A stretch of 64,000 nt of DNA, from contig NC_079885.1 of NCBI RefSeq assembly GCF_029227915.1, forward strand, positions 24,305,001-24,369,000, given 5' to 3'. The notes below the pieces were generated by a model. It was not told where the DNA came from. It worked only from the letters and a program-made list of their open reading frames with translations, and did no database searches. The stretch comes from Hydractinia symbiolongicarpus. Lineage: Eukaryota > Cnidaria > Hydrozoa > Anthoathecata > Hydractiniidae. The position numbers and the translations under genes are program-made. Shown in pieces: positions 1 through 12,984 of the stretch (position 1 is its first letter; every line of letters begins with the position of its first letter).

Positions 1-1262
1 GTTTTAAATCATGGAAGGGAAAGAAAGAAGAAATAGTTGTTAACAATCCAGCATTCATAGAATTTCAAAGTAAATATTTCAGAGTATATTTTTTAGCGCT
101 GCTGGCTGAGTGGCTGCAGGGACCTTATTTATTTAAACTATACAGTGATTACAGTTTTGTTGACCCTTACATTGGTATCATATATGTTTGTGGTTTTGTT
201 TCCAGTATTCTGTTTGGTACTTATACTGGTGTAATAGCTGATAAATGGGGCAGAAAGAAGATATGTGTTTTATTTACGATTTTGTATTCAATTTGCTGCT
301 TAACAAAAATTTCAAGTAACTTTACAATATTGTGTGTTGGGAGGATACTTGGCGGTGTATCTACGAGTTTACTGTTCTCTGCATTTGATGCTTGGTATAT
401 GTATGAGCATACACAAACATACCAATTTCCATCGGAATGGCTAGATGTAACTTTCTCGAAGGCAACTTTCTATAACAGTGTTATTGCTATTTCTGCTGGA
501 TTAATTGCAAATATGTTATCTGAGTGGATGGGGTTCGGTGCCGTTGCTCCATTTCTGCTTGCAATTCCGTTTTTAGTCATTGCTGGAATTCTTATACAGG
601 TTACATGGACAGAGAATCATGGTAAATCTGGTCATGCTTGTAGAGGATGTTTTGAAAGTCTACGCTCCATTGTCTTGAATAAATCTATTTTTCTCATTGG
701 GGCAGTACAGGCCATGTTTGAAAGTGTGATGTATATTTTTGTGTTTTTATGGACACCTGTTTTATTACCAGCAAACCCACCACTAGGTATTGTATTTTCA
801 AGTTTTATGTGTGCAATTTGGATTGGTGGTAGCATATTTGAATATTTGCTGAAAAGAAACATTAAATCTACTACTATTATTTCCGGTGTCGTTTATGGCG
901 TTATGTTTGCAAATTTTTTAGCCTCACTCGCAAGTGCAAACCATCCTCGTACATCATTCTTTTTATTTTTGATTACCGAATTATTATGTGGCATATATTT
1001 TCCTGCTATGGGAAGACTGAGATCGAAAATTCTCCCTGCAGCACAACATTCAGCCATCATGAATTGGTTTAGAGTACCATTGAACACTATAGCAAGTGTT
1101 GTTTTATTGGTACTACACGACAGCCATAGTAATGTGGGAATTTCCCATATGTTTACCTTGTGTGCTTGTTTACTGCTGTGTGGTGGAGTGTGTTCCATTT
1201 TGTTACACCAGTCAATGAACTCGGAAGACGTACTTCAAAAAGAAAACAGTCCTGAAGTCTGA
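1..1262 (+). CDS. MFSD5: MFSD5-like molybdate-anion transporter, 5' end outside window
   Basis: Major facilitator superfamily membrane protein of the MFSD5/MOT2 type. Family members are described as molybdate importers with about 12 membrane spans. The frame is open from base 3 to the TGA at 1260-1262, giving about 419 residues against roughly 450 for the vertebrate protein, so only the N-terminal span or so is missing. Visible landmarks are the conserved AEWLQGPYLFKLY segment near 108-150, the MFS motif A (ADKWGRKK) near 238-261, CCLTKIS, GRILGGVSTSLLFSAFDAWY, FVFLWTPVL, ELLCGIYFP and NWFRVPL, all placed as in MFSD5. No intron is seen in this part. Any start codon lies left of the window; the internal ATG at 282 is inside a membrane segment and is not the start. 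An AATAAA signal follows at 1418. Confidence 0.93.
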   Translation, partial: FKSWKGKKEEIVVNNPAFIEFQSKYFRVYFLALLAEWLQGPYLFKLYSDYSFVDPYIGIIYVCGFVSSILFGTYTGVIADKWGRKKICVLFTILYSICCLTKISSNFTILCVGRILGGVSTSLLFSAFDAWYMYEHTQTYQFPSEWLDVTFSKATFYNSVIAISAGLIANMLSEWMGFGAVAPFLLAIPFLVIAGILIQVTWTENHGKSGHACRGCFESLRSIVLNKSIFLIGAVQAMFESVMYIFVFLWTPVLLPANPPLGIVFSSFMCAIWIGGSIFEYLLKRNIKSTTIISGVVYGVMFANFLASLASANHPRTSFFLFLITELLCGIYFPAMGRLRSKILPAAQHSAIMNWFRVPLNTIASVVLLVLHDSHSNVGISHMFTLCACLLLCGGVCSILLHQSMNSEDVLQKENSPEV

Positions 1263-1417
1263 AATATTTTGTAATTGGTGCAGAATTGCAATATGCTTTA
1301 CAAGTTGTGTATTCTTTAATCATTTTTTTTTTCAAATTTTACAAATTTATCTTCTTTATTTTATTTTATTATATTGTATTGTTTTTTTTTTAAAAAAAAT
1401 GTAGACGTTTTTCCTTT

Positions 1418-1423
1418 AATAAA
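1418..1423 (+). promoter_or_regulatory. Polyadenylation signal of the MFSD5-like gene
   Basis: AATAAA lies 155 bases after the stop codon, behind a T-rich 3' UTR. This is a fitting distance for this gene; no transcript evidence is available. Confidence 0.5.
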
Positions 1424-2855
1424 TTAGAGATTGCAGAACTTTTTAGTGAAGCTGTGCGTTAAATAATAAGAGTAAAAATTATTACCGTACTTCAGCTTTA
1501 AAGGTTGATAGTCAAACTGCATACGTACTGTCCATAAAGGCCTACTCTTTTATAAAGGTAAAATATACTTTACGAATCTCCCTTTTTATTGTGTACTAAT
1601 GTCAAACTAGTTATTGCCGCATTTTTTGAAATTTTGGTTCATTTTGCGTACACATTTGCGTATCATTGTGATATCTACTTATTTATAACTTTCTTTATAA
1701 TATTCAGTATATTATTAATATAGAGATTCTAACTTAAGGCCCTGTTTTAATGATAAACTATTCACCAGACTATTTTACAAAGTTACTAAAAATATATTGC
1801 TTATAGAATGGTTGATTTATCTTGTACTATATCGAAATATGATACCCAAATTTATCTATACCAATATTTATAAGTAATCCAAACTTGAATTTGAATTTTT
1901 ATGTGATTACATGATTGTTGTTATCTCATCTTGTTATCTAGCTAAACCTAACTTTGGTTGGACCAAAAAAGACTAACAAAACACTTTTTTTGAAGTTTCC
2001 ATATTCAGACTTTGCTGGTTTGTAATTTTCCAAAATGTTAGTTTGTAGTGTACAGGTAAGGCTGAAAGTCATCTCTATAATAGTAACTTTTAAGAATAGT
2101 TTTTTGAACAGTATTTTTTTTTTATATATAGAACAGGGTTTTATGAATATTTTTTTATTTTATTTGTATATTAAATATGTCGGTCGCAGAATTTTATTTA
2201 TTATGTTGAGCGCTTGTACTGTTGTTTAATTATTGAGTAAGTATAATCAACTAATTATCTTTTTCACTACTTTCCTTGAAATTATAGAACCAGGTTTTGA
2301 AATAGCAAATGGTCGTTCGTGATGAGTGACCGTTGTTCTATCTCCTAAATCTTGTGATAGGTCAACTTTTCTCTGTCAAGAACAGTTTTAAAGCATTTCC
2401 AGGTCACATATTGGTCACATATTAGTAATTTAACTGGCATTTGATCCTATGAGCCTTTGGAATAGAGTATATTTGTTATTGAACTTTTAGTTTTTCCCAA
2501 AATAACATGAAAATTAAAGAACTAAATGTGACATGATGTTATTAGATGTTGATAAACAGACATCTACATGTTGTATACTAACCTGTCCAATCTATATTAA
2601 TCTTTAATTTAAACAGAAAACATTATTTTATAAAAATTTGAATCTCTTCTTAAAACTGAGCCTTATAGCAAAAAATAAAAAGGACTGTTTTTAGAAACTA
2701 AAAAACCTCTTTTCAAAGACCGTCAAGGAAGTCTACAATCAAATTATGAGTTTTATACTGGATAAAGTGTTAGTAATACTGAACAGAAACCATTTTGCAG
2801 TCAAAGTGAAAAAAATTAAAACCTGGCTTACATCACCCCAACTTAATGAATATAA

Positions 2856-2892
2856 AGTAAAGTTAATGGTTATAAGAACCATTAACTTTACT
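2856..2892. repeat. Perfect 16-bp inverted repeat (hairpin)
   Basis: The arm AGTAAAGTTAATGGTT at 2856-2871 is exactly complementary to 2877-2892, with a 5-base loop. It lies 225 bases before the RPUSD2 start. It could be the core of a tiny foldback element or a structured RNA; the sequence alone does not decide. Confidence 0.85.
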
Positions 2893-3116
2893 GGAATTTC
2901 ACTGTTATAAAAATTTTTCATAAAATGATTTTGATTGTGTGACCTGTATTTTATTATTCTGATAAACTCTTCTACTAGTCAGAATTTTAAAAGTACCAGA
3001 CAGTAGGAGATAACATTTTTTTATGAATAAAATTAGACTTCTAATATTTATTTCTCTTACCAAGATTCTATATCATTTGATTCAGTGGCAGGTTACAAAA
3101 ATACATAGATAAAATT

Positions 3117-6100
3117 ATGGAATGCACAAAAGATGAAACTGCTATTACAAATTGTGAAAAAAAGAATAAGGATGAAAGCCAAGTGAGTGGTTTACTAATA
3201 GAATATGTTAAGATTCTCTGTTCTAGCTTTGCTTTTGTTTCTCCACTCTAGGCTTGCTTCAGATTCTCCACTCTAACCTTGCTTCAGATTCTTCATTCTT
3301 GTGTTGCATCAGATTCTCCACTCTGGCCTTGCTTCAGATTCTCCACTCTGGCCTTGCTTTAGATTCTCCACTCTAGCCTTGCTTCAGATTCTTCACTTCT
3401 GATAATACAGACAATTTAAAACTTTGTTTTCAATTTTTTACTTTAGTTTTAAACATTGCAAGCAAATCTCAGGTTTTTCATTAGCACCGCTTGGCATATT
3501 AATTTTATATTTTATGCAGCTCTCACACATAAAGAATGATAGGAATAAACGAAACAAGTTGACAAAACCTCCTAGACCAAGGAAAAATGAACCTGGATTT
3601 CACAAGGTTATGTTTGAGGAAACTTCATATTATTTTAAAAAAGGTTAAGAAAGTTACCTTATTTTGTAACTTGCAAGTAAAGAAAAAAAATCTGCAAAGT
3701 AAATTCACAATGTTTTTCTTTTAGGCTTACGTTATGTATATCCTTATCCTTTCACATTTACTGCTCATGTTAAAGGTCGTTGGCTTAACCTGACAGTTTT
3801 GGAACTTTTTGGTAAAGAATTTCATATGGAGACAATGGAATACTATGTATGATTTGCATTTTTTATTTTTTTTTACATATAACTATGAATATGCACTAAG
3901 TCTGTGTTTGACCAAAACACTGAATAGATTCTGAAATTTTAATCCACAAAGTCAGTTAATTTAACGTCAAAAATTCAGCCTTTACATTGCACTTGCAAGT
4001 TTGAGGTGATATAACTCAAAAAAGGTAAAATAGCAGAAGATAAGGTGGATATTGCTCAAATTGGACCATCCCAGCTATTTTGAACTACCAGGTTGATGAC
4101 ACCCATTTTGAATGAACAGGTGTCATCAAAACATTTTGATATTCCCTTAACCCTTGTCAAACTTATCACATTCAGTATTTCAAGGTTTCCAACGTTCTTT
4201 TCTCATATATATGATTGCTTACATTAAAATTCCAATTATCTCTTTTTTTTATAGAACTTAAAACTAGTATTGCTACTGATGTCAAGCTGATTATTTATTA
4301 TTGGACTGTCAAACATCAGCCTTATGATCTTTGACATATTTGAATTTTTATGAAGGGTCTATGTATTTGTACAAAAATGTTTTACTTTTAAGGAAAAAGC
4401 AATCCAAATCGGAAAGATAAGAGGTAAGAAAACATCTTAAAAACTGTACAAACCAAATGTTTTACAGGTTGCTTGTTAAAATGGAAATTTTCAAATATAG
4501 AAAAAAGATGTTAGCCCAGTAGGTCCAGAATGTGTATTTTTTTAAATTTGTCTTTGTACGTTTGTTCAGTTGATGACAAAATTGTTTCAGCAGACCATAT
4601 CCTGAAGAATAATGAAGTTCTTACAACACAAGTCCACAGGTATATACAATCTTACAACAATGAAATAAAATCAATGAAAATTGCACCTATCATGAAATCG
4701 AAAAACAGATTTATTTCTATTGTATTGCAGCATTATCAGGATTAGAATTAGAAAAATGAAATCATTTTAAAAAAAATTCTGACAGTAGAGAAAAAAATCT
4801 CTTCGCAGCTGTGATCTGGGAGCATTTTTAGGTCACTTGTCATCATTTATTTTGTTACAACAACTGTTATAGAAAACCTGATACAAATGATTTTTGAAAA
4901 AATGGGAGTCTCTTTTTTACTATTTTCCTAATAGAATGATTTACAAGGGCAACATTTCGAATTTGTAGATCACGACCTGCTAGTTGGACCCTGAGTATGG
5001 AAAAATTGCAGCTTGTCCTTTTATTTGCTTCATAGGATCTTTGGCAAAAAATTATTACACACAGTTTTTTTTATTAAAAAGGATTTTTGGTGGCAAAAAA
5101 ATGCTAAATATAACCTTTAACGTCATTATTCACTTACGAAAATCACACTATGAGTTAGGGGAAAACTGACTTGGTGGCTACAAAATGCGTACACAAAAAA
5201 TTCTATGGATAAACCCTTGATGGATAGCAGGATACAGCACAAAAAGCTTATTGTTAGTTCAAAATATAAAGCAACTTACAATTTTTGCCACATTGGCGAA
5301 ACATTGCCAATGTAATATGTCATTTGCATGCCTGTTTATTAAGCATTCACTATGTCCATTGTTGTGAACTGATGTGATGGCTGTGAAATCATTGCGTATA
5401 GGCTATACATACAAGATGCATTTTAACTTTGCAACCTGTAACATACCCAAAAGATAAACAAGAAAAAGAGAAGACGAAAAAAAATTTTTCTTTAAAAAAC
5501 AATTTTACGGTTTAACTTAAGGATAAAGCAAATTTACCAAAAAGGATAAAACTCAATATTTATTTTATTTGTTTTTCTTACAAATTAGAGAACAATAATT
5601 TTGCTGTGGTAAAATGTCTCTATATTTTTGTGAATAGAGCTTTACTTGTGGCTAGTCACGTTATTTGGCCACTAAGTTGTAATTGCTGTCTGATGAAAAA
5701 TTATGGTTGCAGTAAATTAACTAGTCAGAGAACTTAGACAAAGTCAATTCCTATTTTTTTCTTATTTTATAGAATGATCTAGGTCTGTAATTTTGTTTAA
5801 TCAGATTTTCCATTGTTTAGGCATGAACCACCTGTTGTTCAAGAAGAGATTGAGTTTGTTGAAAATAGTACAGATATGGTTGTCATAAATAAACCATCAT
5901 CAATACCAGTATGTGCCATTTTTTTGTTAATATTACCATAGAGGTAGAAATATAAAAAAGGTGGAACTTATTGCTAATTGCTATTGTTTTGGCACCCCTT
6001 TGATATCCATTGCAATGTGCAAAAAAGCATTTCGTAATCCTTAAGCAGGTTGTTTTTTAGAAATAAGCTTTTTTGATGAGTTTTTCAATCTTAAGCAGAA

Positions 6101-9100
6101 TATGCTCAAATTTTTTTTTAAATTTAGCATGATAAAGCTCTGAGTCAAGAGTCAAAAATCAGGGAATTCCAGAAAGAAAACATTCCGCATGCTGCAAATC
6201 ACACCTGTGAATCCATAGTAGAGAATTTGTGAATGCAATTTTATTTTTTATTCACTTGATATAGCTCCTAAAGTTGTAAAAGTGGTAAAAATATTAAAAC
6301 ATGTTGCTTCATCAAAGGAATTAACCTGCAGAATTAAACTAATAAAACACTGAATGTACCGTGTTGTATTCACTGCAATGGTCCACCATTTTTTTGTAGT
6401 GTCGATCTTCTCATAAACCTGCCCCCTGAATATTATTGACAATGTTTTCAAACATTTCACTAGAAGACCCTTTTCCTTCTGTTTCTAATGATGTGTACCA
6501 TATTTTCCGGTATATAACCCACACATTGTATAACCCGCAGCTCAGCTTTTTTAGGGAGTTATAAACTAGATGCTATCAGATAGCCCGCATCTTCGTATAA
6601 CCTGCATAAAATTTTAATCAATGTGTTTTACTAACCCGCACCTTTGCATAACCCGCATCATGTTAAGAAAAAAATTCAGCATATTTTTACTTACCCTAAT
6701 TATTTTATAAACATGTGCGTGTGTTTTGTTTTTTCATGCTGGAGACAATTGGGGGACATTTAAACTCGTGAAGCCTAGACACGAGAACCGAGTGTCTGAA
6801 CTAGCGAATCATTTAGTTTTAACTTCCTTGTCTCCGATTGCCAAAATATAATGAATTAAAATTAATTTGACAAGTCAATCTTCTGCTAATGCCGACAGTA
6901 CTAAATCAGACAATGTTGTTTTCTTTTTATTTGTAGAAATTAGTTTCAGCCAATAATAACTCTTGCCTCCTGTGATTAAACAAACAAACAAATAAAAAAC
7001 CATTCTATCAGCTTATAAACCTAAAGTAAAATCTCTGTTTTTTATGTATATTTAAATTTTTTGGCATAAAAATAAACAACATAATAATTATCACGGATTG
7101 TCTGTAACAGCGATGTATGGAACGTTCTTTTCTAATGTTTATAGAATTTTGTTATCTATTTATATCTTAGCAATCACAGTGTGCATAATAAAATGAATGG
7201 CGGCAATGAGGAGGAGATAGTTGTGTGTATCTTAATTGTATTTTTATATTTATTTTGATATTTTTAGTTGCTCAAAGGTAGCAAAGATAAAAAAAAGAAA
7301 ATTATTATCTATACTTTAATTTTAACATTTTTCAAAATTTTTAACAGGAATTAATAATTAAGTCCTGGGCACTAGGTTGTGAAATACGTGTCAATTAAAC
7401 CTAAAAATGATACCTGCTATATTGTTCTATTACCAAAAGCAATTAATTTCAATGTGCCCAATGTAATTGCAAAGATATAAATAGATTAAAATTACACTCA
7501 TCACAAAAAAAAATAATCTCCAGAATTGTGTTTCAGAGAGAGCTCGTAATATTAGCAGTGGCAAGCAATAGAAAGTTACAGAAAGCAATTTAACTGTGTA
7601 AAAAAAATTAAATCACGTAGTTGTTGATTACGTAGATATAGGATCACGCATGCAATTATATTAATGTACGCATTTTATCCCGTAGGTACTATTGCCTTCA
7701 TTGAATGTATAAACTTTAAATTTCACAATAAATGACAGAAAATATAAAACTTATCACATAACCCGCACCACAATATAACCCGCACCAACGGTGAAAATCG
7801 TAAAAATTAACTTATAACCCGCAGGTTATATACCGGAAAATACGGTACTAAAATGTAATTAACAATTTTGTTATTCTAGGTTCATCCCTGTGGTAGATAT
7901 CGTCATAATACAATTGTATTTATACTGGGTAAAGAATATGGTTTAGAAAAACTTCACAGTATGTTTGATTATTTTTATTTCAGAAATTGTTATCATTTTT
8001 AAAAAAAAACACATAAAATAACTTTTCTTGTGAAAAAATTAACTTTAAGTTCAATGTCATAAAAAATATTCGATAATATATATATATATATTTTTCTTAC
8101 AATTTTAGCTATCCATCGCATTGATCGCTTAACATCTGGTATTCTGATGTTCTCAAAGTAAGTATGTTCTTATTTTTTTATCAATAAGCTGTAGCACAAG
8201 AAATTTTTCATCCCAACCATTTAACCATACCTTTTCAACGAATTTTTTATCTAAATGTTTTCTTTTTTAAGAGTTCCTGAAAAGGCACGAGAGATGGAAC
8301 AAGCTGTTCATGAGAGGCAAGTCGAAAAGGAATATTTGGCAAGAGTTGCTGGAGAATTTCCAAGGTATATTTGCAATTGTTTTTTTAATTTCAAATAAAA
8401 GTTGCAACAGTAATAATTATTGACATTTTTTTATAATTAGAAACAGTACAGAACTTTTGCATCGAGACTTGCATAATCATGACACAAATCTGTTAAGATT
8501 TAATTTCGTGAACTGAGGTTAAATGTAAAACTCTTTTGCATGTTTTTAGCAACAAAGTTCTCAATTTTGATCAGTGGTTTAATTGATCAATGCTTAAATC
8601 GATAATAGGAATTCCGTTTCTGTCCCTACGGTTTTGTTCATATTTAGAAAATAGCGGAGTGACATTTAAGTATAAATATATATATTTCGATTTAAAGTGA
8701 AGAAGTTAAACTTGATGAACCAATTCTGACAACATCACACAAGATAGGAGTTTGTCAAGTTCACACTGATGGTAAACCGTGTTCTACTGTATTTCAACGA
8801 ATAAGTTACAATGGTAAAAGTAGTGTGGTGTCATGTAAGTTTTTTTGTTTTGTTTTACTTGTCTGTTTTTTTTTAGTTTTTGACAGCTCAGTATGAAAAA
8901 AGGTTTTAATTTTCAAAGCATATGCAATTTTTATTATTCAGGTAAACCTCACACTGGTCGTATGCATCAAATTCGTGTTCACTTGCAATGGTTAGGTTTT
9001 CCGATCATTAATGATCCAATTTATAACCATGCAACAGCGTGGGGCCTTGGCAAGGGTAAAAAGGGGACTGAGATTGATGCAAAAAAGGTTGGTACTTCTT

Positions 9101-10702
9101 CATACTTTCGATTTATACTTTTACTGTACAATATGTTCTAGACAATTAAAATGCAATCATAATGTTCAGGGTTGGTAAAAATAACTGGTACGCTGTTTTT
9201 ACATCATTAAACGAACCATCAGCCTGCGAATTATTATTACCATGGCAGGCAGTAAGTTAACGTGCATAAGTGATCTTTAACTTTATGCTCTTATATATAC
9301 TGAAATTCGCTTAGATTTCTCATTACATCTGTCAATATTCTCTGGTAATGCCCTCAACCAGTTGATATAGGCTTAAGTATTTACCCCATTATTAGATTTC
9401 ACTTTTTCATCCCTTGTTCGGTTTTAGTTTAGCCTATCGCCCTACTCTGATAAGTTATATTTTAATGTTTTCTCAAAAATGTGCTGCCTGAGAATCAAGA
9501 AATTACTTGTAAGAAATTACATGTAGGTTATTGCAGAATTAATACGGACAAGAAAAGATAATTCGTATGGAGATGAAATAAACACTAACAAACCTGAACA
9601 AATTAATTCAACAGACATAAATAACGCAATTGAAAACAAAGAGTCTGCATTGACCGAAAAACATATAAACAATGCAACAGAAGAAACAATGGATGATGCT
9701 GAGAATAATAAATTGTGTAGTCCAGATTTAAAGAGAAGAAAGTTGGCTTCTTCAAATAATCAAATTAAAAATGACTTAATAGAAAAAGAAAAGTGTGATT
9801 CAAGTGACACCAAAAGCATAACAGAGTCCCCATTATGTACTGGTAAAGCCAATTATTCAAAAGGATGCGCTAAGAAAGAAGAAAAAAGAGTTTGTTATAT
9901 GTCCCGTGACTTGGGTGAAGAATATTACGATGAAGATTGCACTGAATGTAAGAAGAAATGGAAAGAACCTTTGCAGTCTGAACTTGTTATGTATCTGCAT
10001 GCTTATCAATACAAGGTATATAATTTCTTTATTGTTGTACTTTTAAATAAAAATCATACTAATTTGGCCATTTTTGGTAGTTTAGATTTAACAGGGAGAA
10101 TACATGCCTCATTGTTTGGTTCCTTATTTCCTCTGACTATCACTTTACATGAAATTAATAGAGTAATAACAGACGAGCACACTTCTCAACACACTAAAAT
10201 GGACCAATGAAACACTTCAGTAGTGTGTTTTTAAAAGACTGCTATTTTCAATACACATGAAAATCTTTGATAGAAGATGGTAATTTAAATAGCATTATCA
10301 TATCTCACATTAACAAATATCATGCTGTTTTCCCTCACAGTGTTATTTAATAATCCATATCTTTGCAATAATTGACAAAGCTTTCTCTCACAGTGTCTTG
10401 TAATTTTCTGGTAAAGGGCCACTCTTGCTTTATAATTTTTGTATATTCAGTACATTTGCATTTTTATTAATTTATATTAATTAGACTCATACAACAAAAC
10501 AAGGCTTATCTTTCACATTGCCTGATCTCTATCTTTTGTGGAATAAGCTGGCAACATTTATGCCAATGATTGATTTTTAACACTTGTATGTATATTTTAA
10601 AGCCATTTTATTTTAGTAACTGCTTTTTTTATTTAGGGTCCTGGCTGGTCATACAAGACCTCAAAACCAAAATGGGCAGAGGATGATTGGAATGAAGAAT
10701 AA
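3117..10702 (+). CDS. RPUSD2: RPUSD2-like RNA pseudouridylate synthase, 13 exons
   Basis: RluA-family pseudouridine synthase that isomerises uridine in RNA; human RPUSD2 modifies mRNA. Exons: 3117-3182, 3520-3643, 3725-3846, 4393-4423, 4570-4639, 5821-5908, 7880-7958, 8109-8157, 8272-8364, 8698-8834, 8942-9087, 9527-10015, 10637-10702. All junctions are GT/AG with continuous phase and give 519 residues, near the human 545. Landmarks are [12 protein letters not shown] (residues 64 on), an S4-like segment, [18 protein letters not shown], the catalytic motif HRIDRLTSG with Asp near 199, [18 protein letters not shown], and a C-terminus ending YKGPGW...WAEDDWNEE as in RPUSD2. Exon 12 encodes a lysine-, aspartate- and glutamate-rich linker that replaces the family's variable region. 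Intron 6 holds a 1.35-kb inverted-repeat element and intron 1 a minisatellite. The start is the first in-frame ATG upstream of the conserved region; the first 40 residues are poorly conserved. Confidence 0.93.
3211..3400 (+). repeat. 25-bp minisatellite in RPUSD2 intron 1
   Basis: About seven imperfect copies of a 25-base unit close to AGATTCTCCACTCTAGCCTT plus GCTTC. The outer copies are the most diverged. The array lies wholly inside intron 1 and its pyrimidine-rich strand is in the sense direction, shortly before the exon 2 acceptor. Confidence 0.85.
6498..7845. mobile_element. 1.35-kb non-coding terminal-inverted-repeat element in RPUSD2 intron 6
   Basis: The left end reads CCATATTTTCCGGTATATAA; the right end is its reverse complement with one change (CCGTATTTTCCGGTATATAA). 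Both ends are flanked by TA (6496-6497 and 7846-7847), as expected for a TA target-site duplication. Inside each end are several copies of TAACCCGCA, for example near 6529, 6632 and 6649 on the left and 7761, 7776 and 7816 on the right, all in the same orientation. No transposase-like frame is present, so this is a non-autonomous element. The superfamily is not assigned. Confidence 0.8.
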
Positions 10703-10817
10703 AATGTATCTCTGTTTTTCCTTTAAATGTGCAGTTTTTAAAGGTTTTTTTGTGCTTTAAATTCTATATTATGTTTCCTGCCAGTATTCTAATAGTAGCA
10801 AAATCAGTCACCTATTT

Positions 10818-10823
10818 AATAAA
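10818..10823 (+). promoter_or_regulatory. Polyadenylation signal of RPUSD2
   Basis: AATAAA lies 116 bases downstream of the RPUSD2 stop codon, in a T-rich 3' UTR. Confidence 0.5.
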
Positions 10824-12519
10824 GTACCAAACTTAATATATATATATATATTTATGATGTGAAAATTAGCCCTTAAACAAACTAACTGGATTGTACCTGA
10901 ATTACAAAATAGAATTTATTTAAAATATGAATAAGAGTACACAAAAATATGCTGGTGTTGAAAAATAAAAAAAACCTTTGGTTTAATAAACATTTTGAAC
11001 AAGTAGATTTCCTGGAGCAAATTGCCCCAACGTGGCTAAATTTTTGAACATGCTAGAAGTGTTTTTTCTAAATGACAATGCCTAAAAGCATAATGATTCA
11101 ACAAAAGGGTGCTATTGCACCCTTAAAAACTAACAAGTGTTCTTGATCACCATAAGTAGGTAGTATCTAGATACTTGCTACCAACCTTTGTATTTAATTT
11201 ACTGTTATATAATGATACAAAGTGTCTGTGACAGGCATAGTAGATGTGTTCATTTTCCTTAAAGTCGCTGAAAAAGTATATCTTATTGTGAACTGCCTAG
11301 ACGTTAGGGCACGACATCAATGCATTTAGACTGACAATAAATAAGATAAGTGAAGCCATTGCATTTTACTTTTAAGTTTAAGGCTAATATAACTTGAAAA
11401 CAAGTGTAAATAACTGATTTCATCTTCTGTGTCAGTAACTATGGATTACCTGGGACCAATTTAGAGTCAATTTCCTACAAAATGGCTATACACTTACCTA
11501 TGATGTTTTGATGCTCGTCCCCATTCCCCAGTAGGTTACAATTGCTTTGCAAAACATTAATAAAAAACTAAACTTAACTAGACAAATAAATACCAAAAAT
11601 GAAGATTTCCGCCTTATTGGGAAAAAATATTGGGAAGCAATTGTATGCGTTGCGATCAAAGACAATATTAATTTAAAAGTTTAAAATGCAAATAAAAATA
11701 AAGGAGGTAACACGAAGAAAAAAGTTGTTTGAAGTCGTCTGTAAAGATTTTATATTCCATAGATTGTTTTTTCTAAATCAGAGGGATAGTTTAAGCCTGA
11801 TTGCATCATGATCACTGAAATAAACAGTTTTAACGAAGGTCTCGACATTAAAAGTGTTGAAAACATTCTCACGGATAGACATGGTCAATAAGTGAACCTG
11901 ATATACAAGTTGGCGAGATTACGACTTGTTTATATCCTGTAAGAAAATCAAGGGAATAGTTTTTCGAGCTGAATGCATTCACATTAAAATCTCACAGTAT
12001 AATATCAGCAGTTCATTTCCCAAAAAATATTGAATAAGGTATAATGACTCATTTCTATTGAGGGAATTTTTACGATATAGATATTGTCATTCTAAAAAAT
12101 ATTGCACCAGGAATTTTTTACATTATCAAACAATTCTTTAGTTTTATTATGGCCAACTAAAAGACTAGACACCAATAATTTCACTAATAATTCACTATTA
12201 AGTTCACCGATAAGTAAATTCAAGTTCAAGGTTCAGTAAGTTCAATTAATTCTGAATATCTGAATGTTCTAAATAACTAGCTTTTATACTCTGTTAAGTT
12301 TTTTCTCTTTTATACTCTGCCGAGTGAAGTTTGTTGAACCTAAAAAAAAGAAAAGAATCTTTGGAGACCTTCATACTTGCATTTATATACAGTTATTTAA
12401 TCACCATAATTTCAAAACAACATAAATTGTTAATATAGAGTAGAGACTCCTATACATAAGGAAGGGTGTCCATCAAACAGACAAAATGTGATGCTCTCTA
12501 GGAAAATCAACCACTTCTC

Positions 12520-12715
12520 TTTTCGTATTAAAAAATACGAAATACGGAAATTTTGTATTAAAAAATACGGATTTCATATTTTAAAATACGCGTATTTTTA
12601 AAAATACGAAATACGAATTTTCGTATTTTTTAAAAATAGAAAATACGAAATTCTATTTTTAAAGATAGAGTCTACGAAATTCTATTTTTAAAAATAGAAT
12701 TTCGTATTTTTAAAA
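12520..12715. repeat. Self-complementary AAATACG/CGTATTT array
   Basis: Repeated AAAAATACG and CGTATTTTT words alternate in both orientations, so the region can fold on itself many ways. The last part is a near-perfect palindrome around AATTCTATTTTTAAAAATAG. It looks like collapsed foldback repeats. No coding potential. Confidence 0.75.
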
Positions 12716-12984
12716 CTATTAGTGTATCAAGTGATTGGTTGAATAAACTGAATAGAAAAATTACTCAATTTTACAAGTTTATTTTTAATAGGTTTTAACC
12801 CTTTCACTTCCAGCTATTTTTCCCCTATATTCCCAGAGAATTTTCTTTGGAATTCAACCTTACTAACTTAAATATTAATATCTACAAAAGTATAAAAGGA
12901 ATCATCATGAAATTTTCACCCTTTTGTTGTTATATAATTTGGAACAAAACTTTCAAAAAAAAAAATTAAAATTTTCTGAGGATC

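Larger units (their letters stand above)
1263..3116. other. Intergenic region MFSD5 to RPUSD2
   Basis: AT-rich 3' UTR and spacer. Short open frames here (for example 2035-2229 and 2739-2921) are low complexity and lack splice context or a recognisable family. A perfect 16-bp hairpin at 2856-2892 is listed separately. Otherwise nothing is recognisable. Confidence 0.6.

Noticed and set aside
9531-9541. Alternative RPUSD2 exon 12 acceptor at TTGCAG
   Set aside because: Using it puts a TAA stop immediately in frame; the TGTAG acceptor ending at 9526 keeps the frame open.
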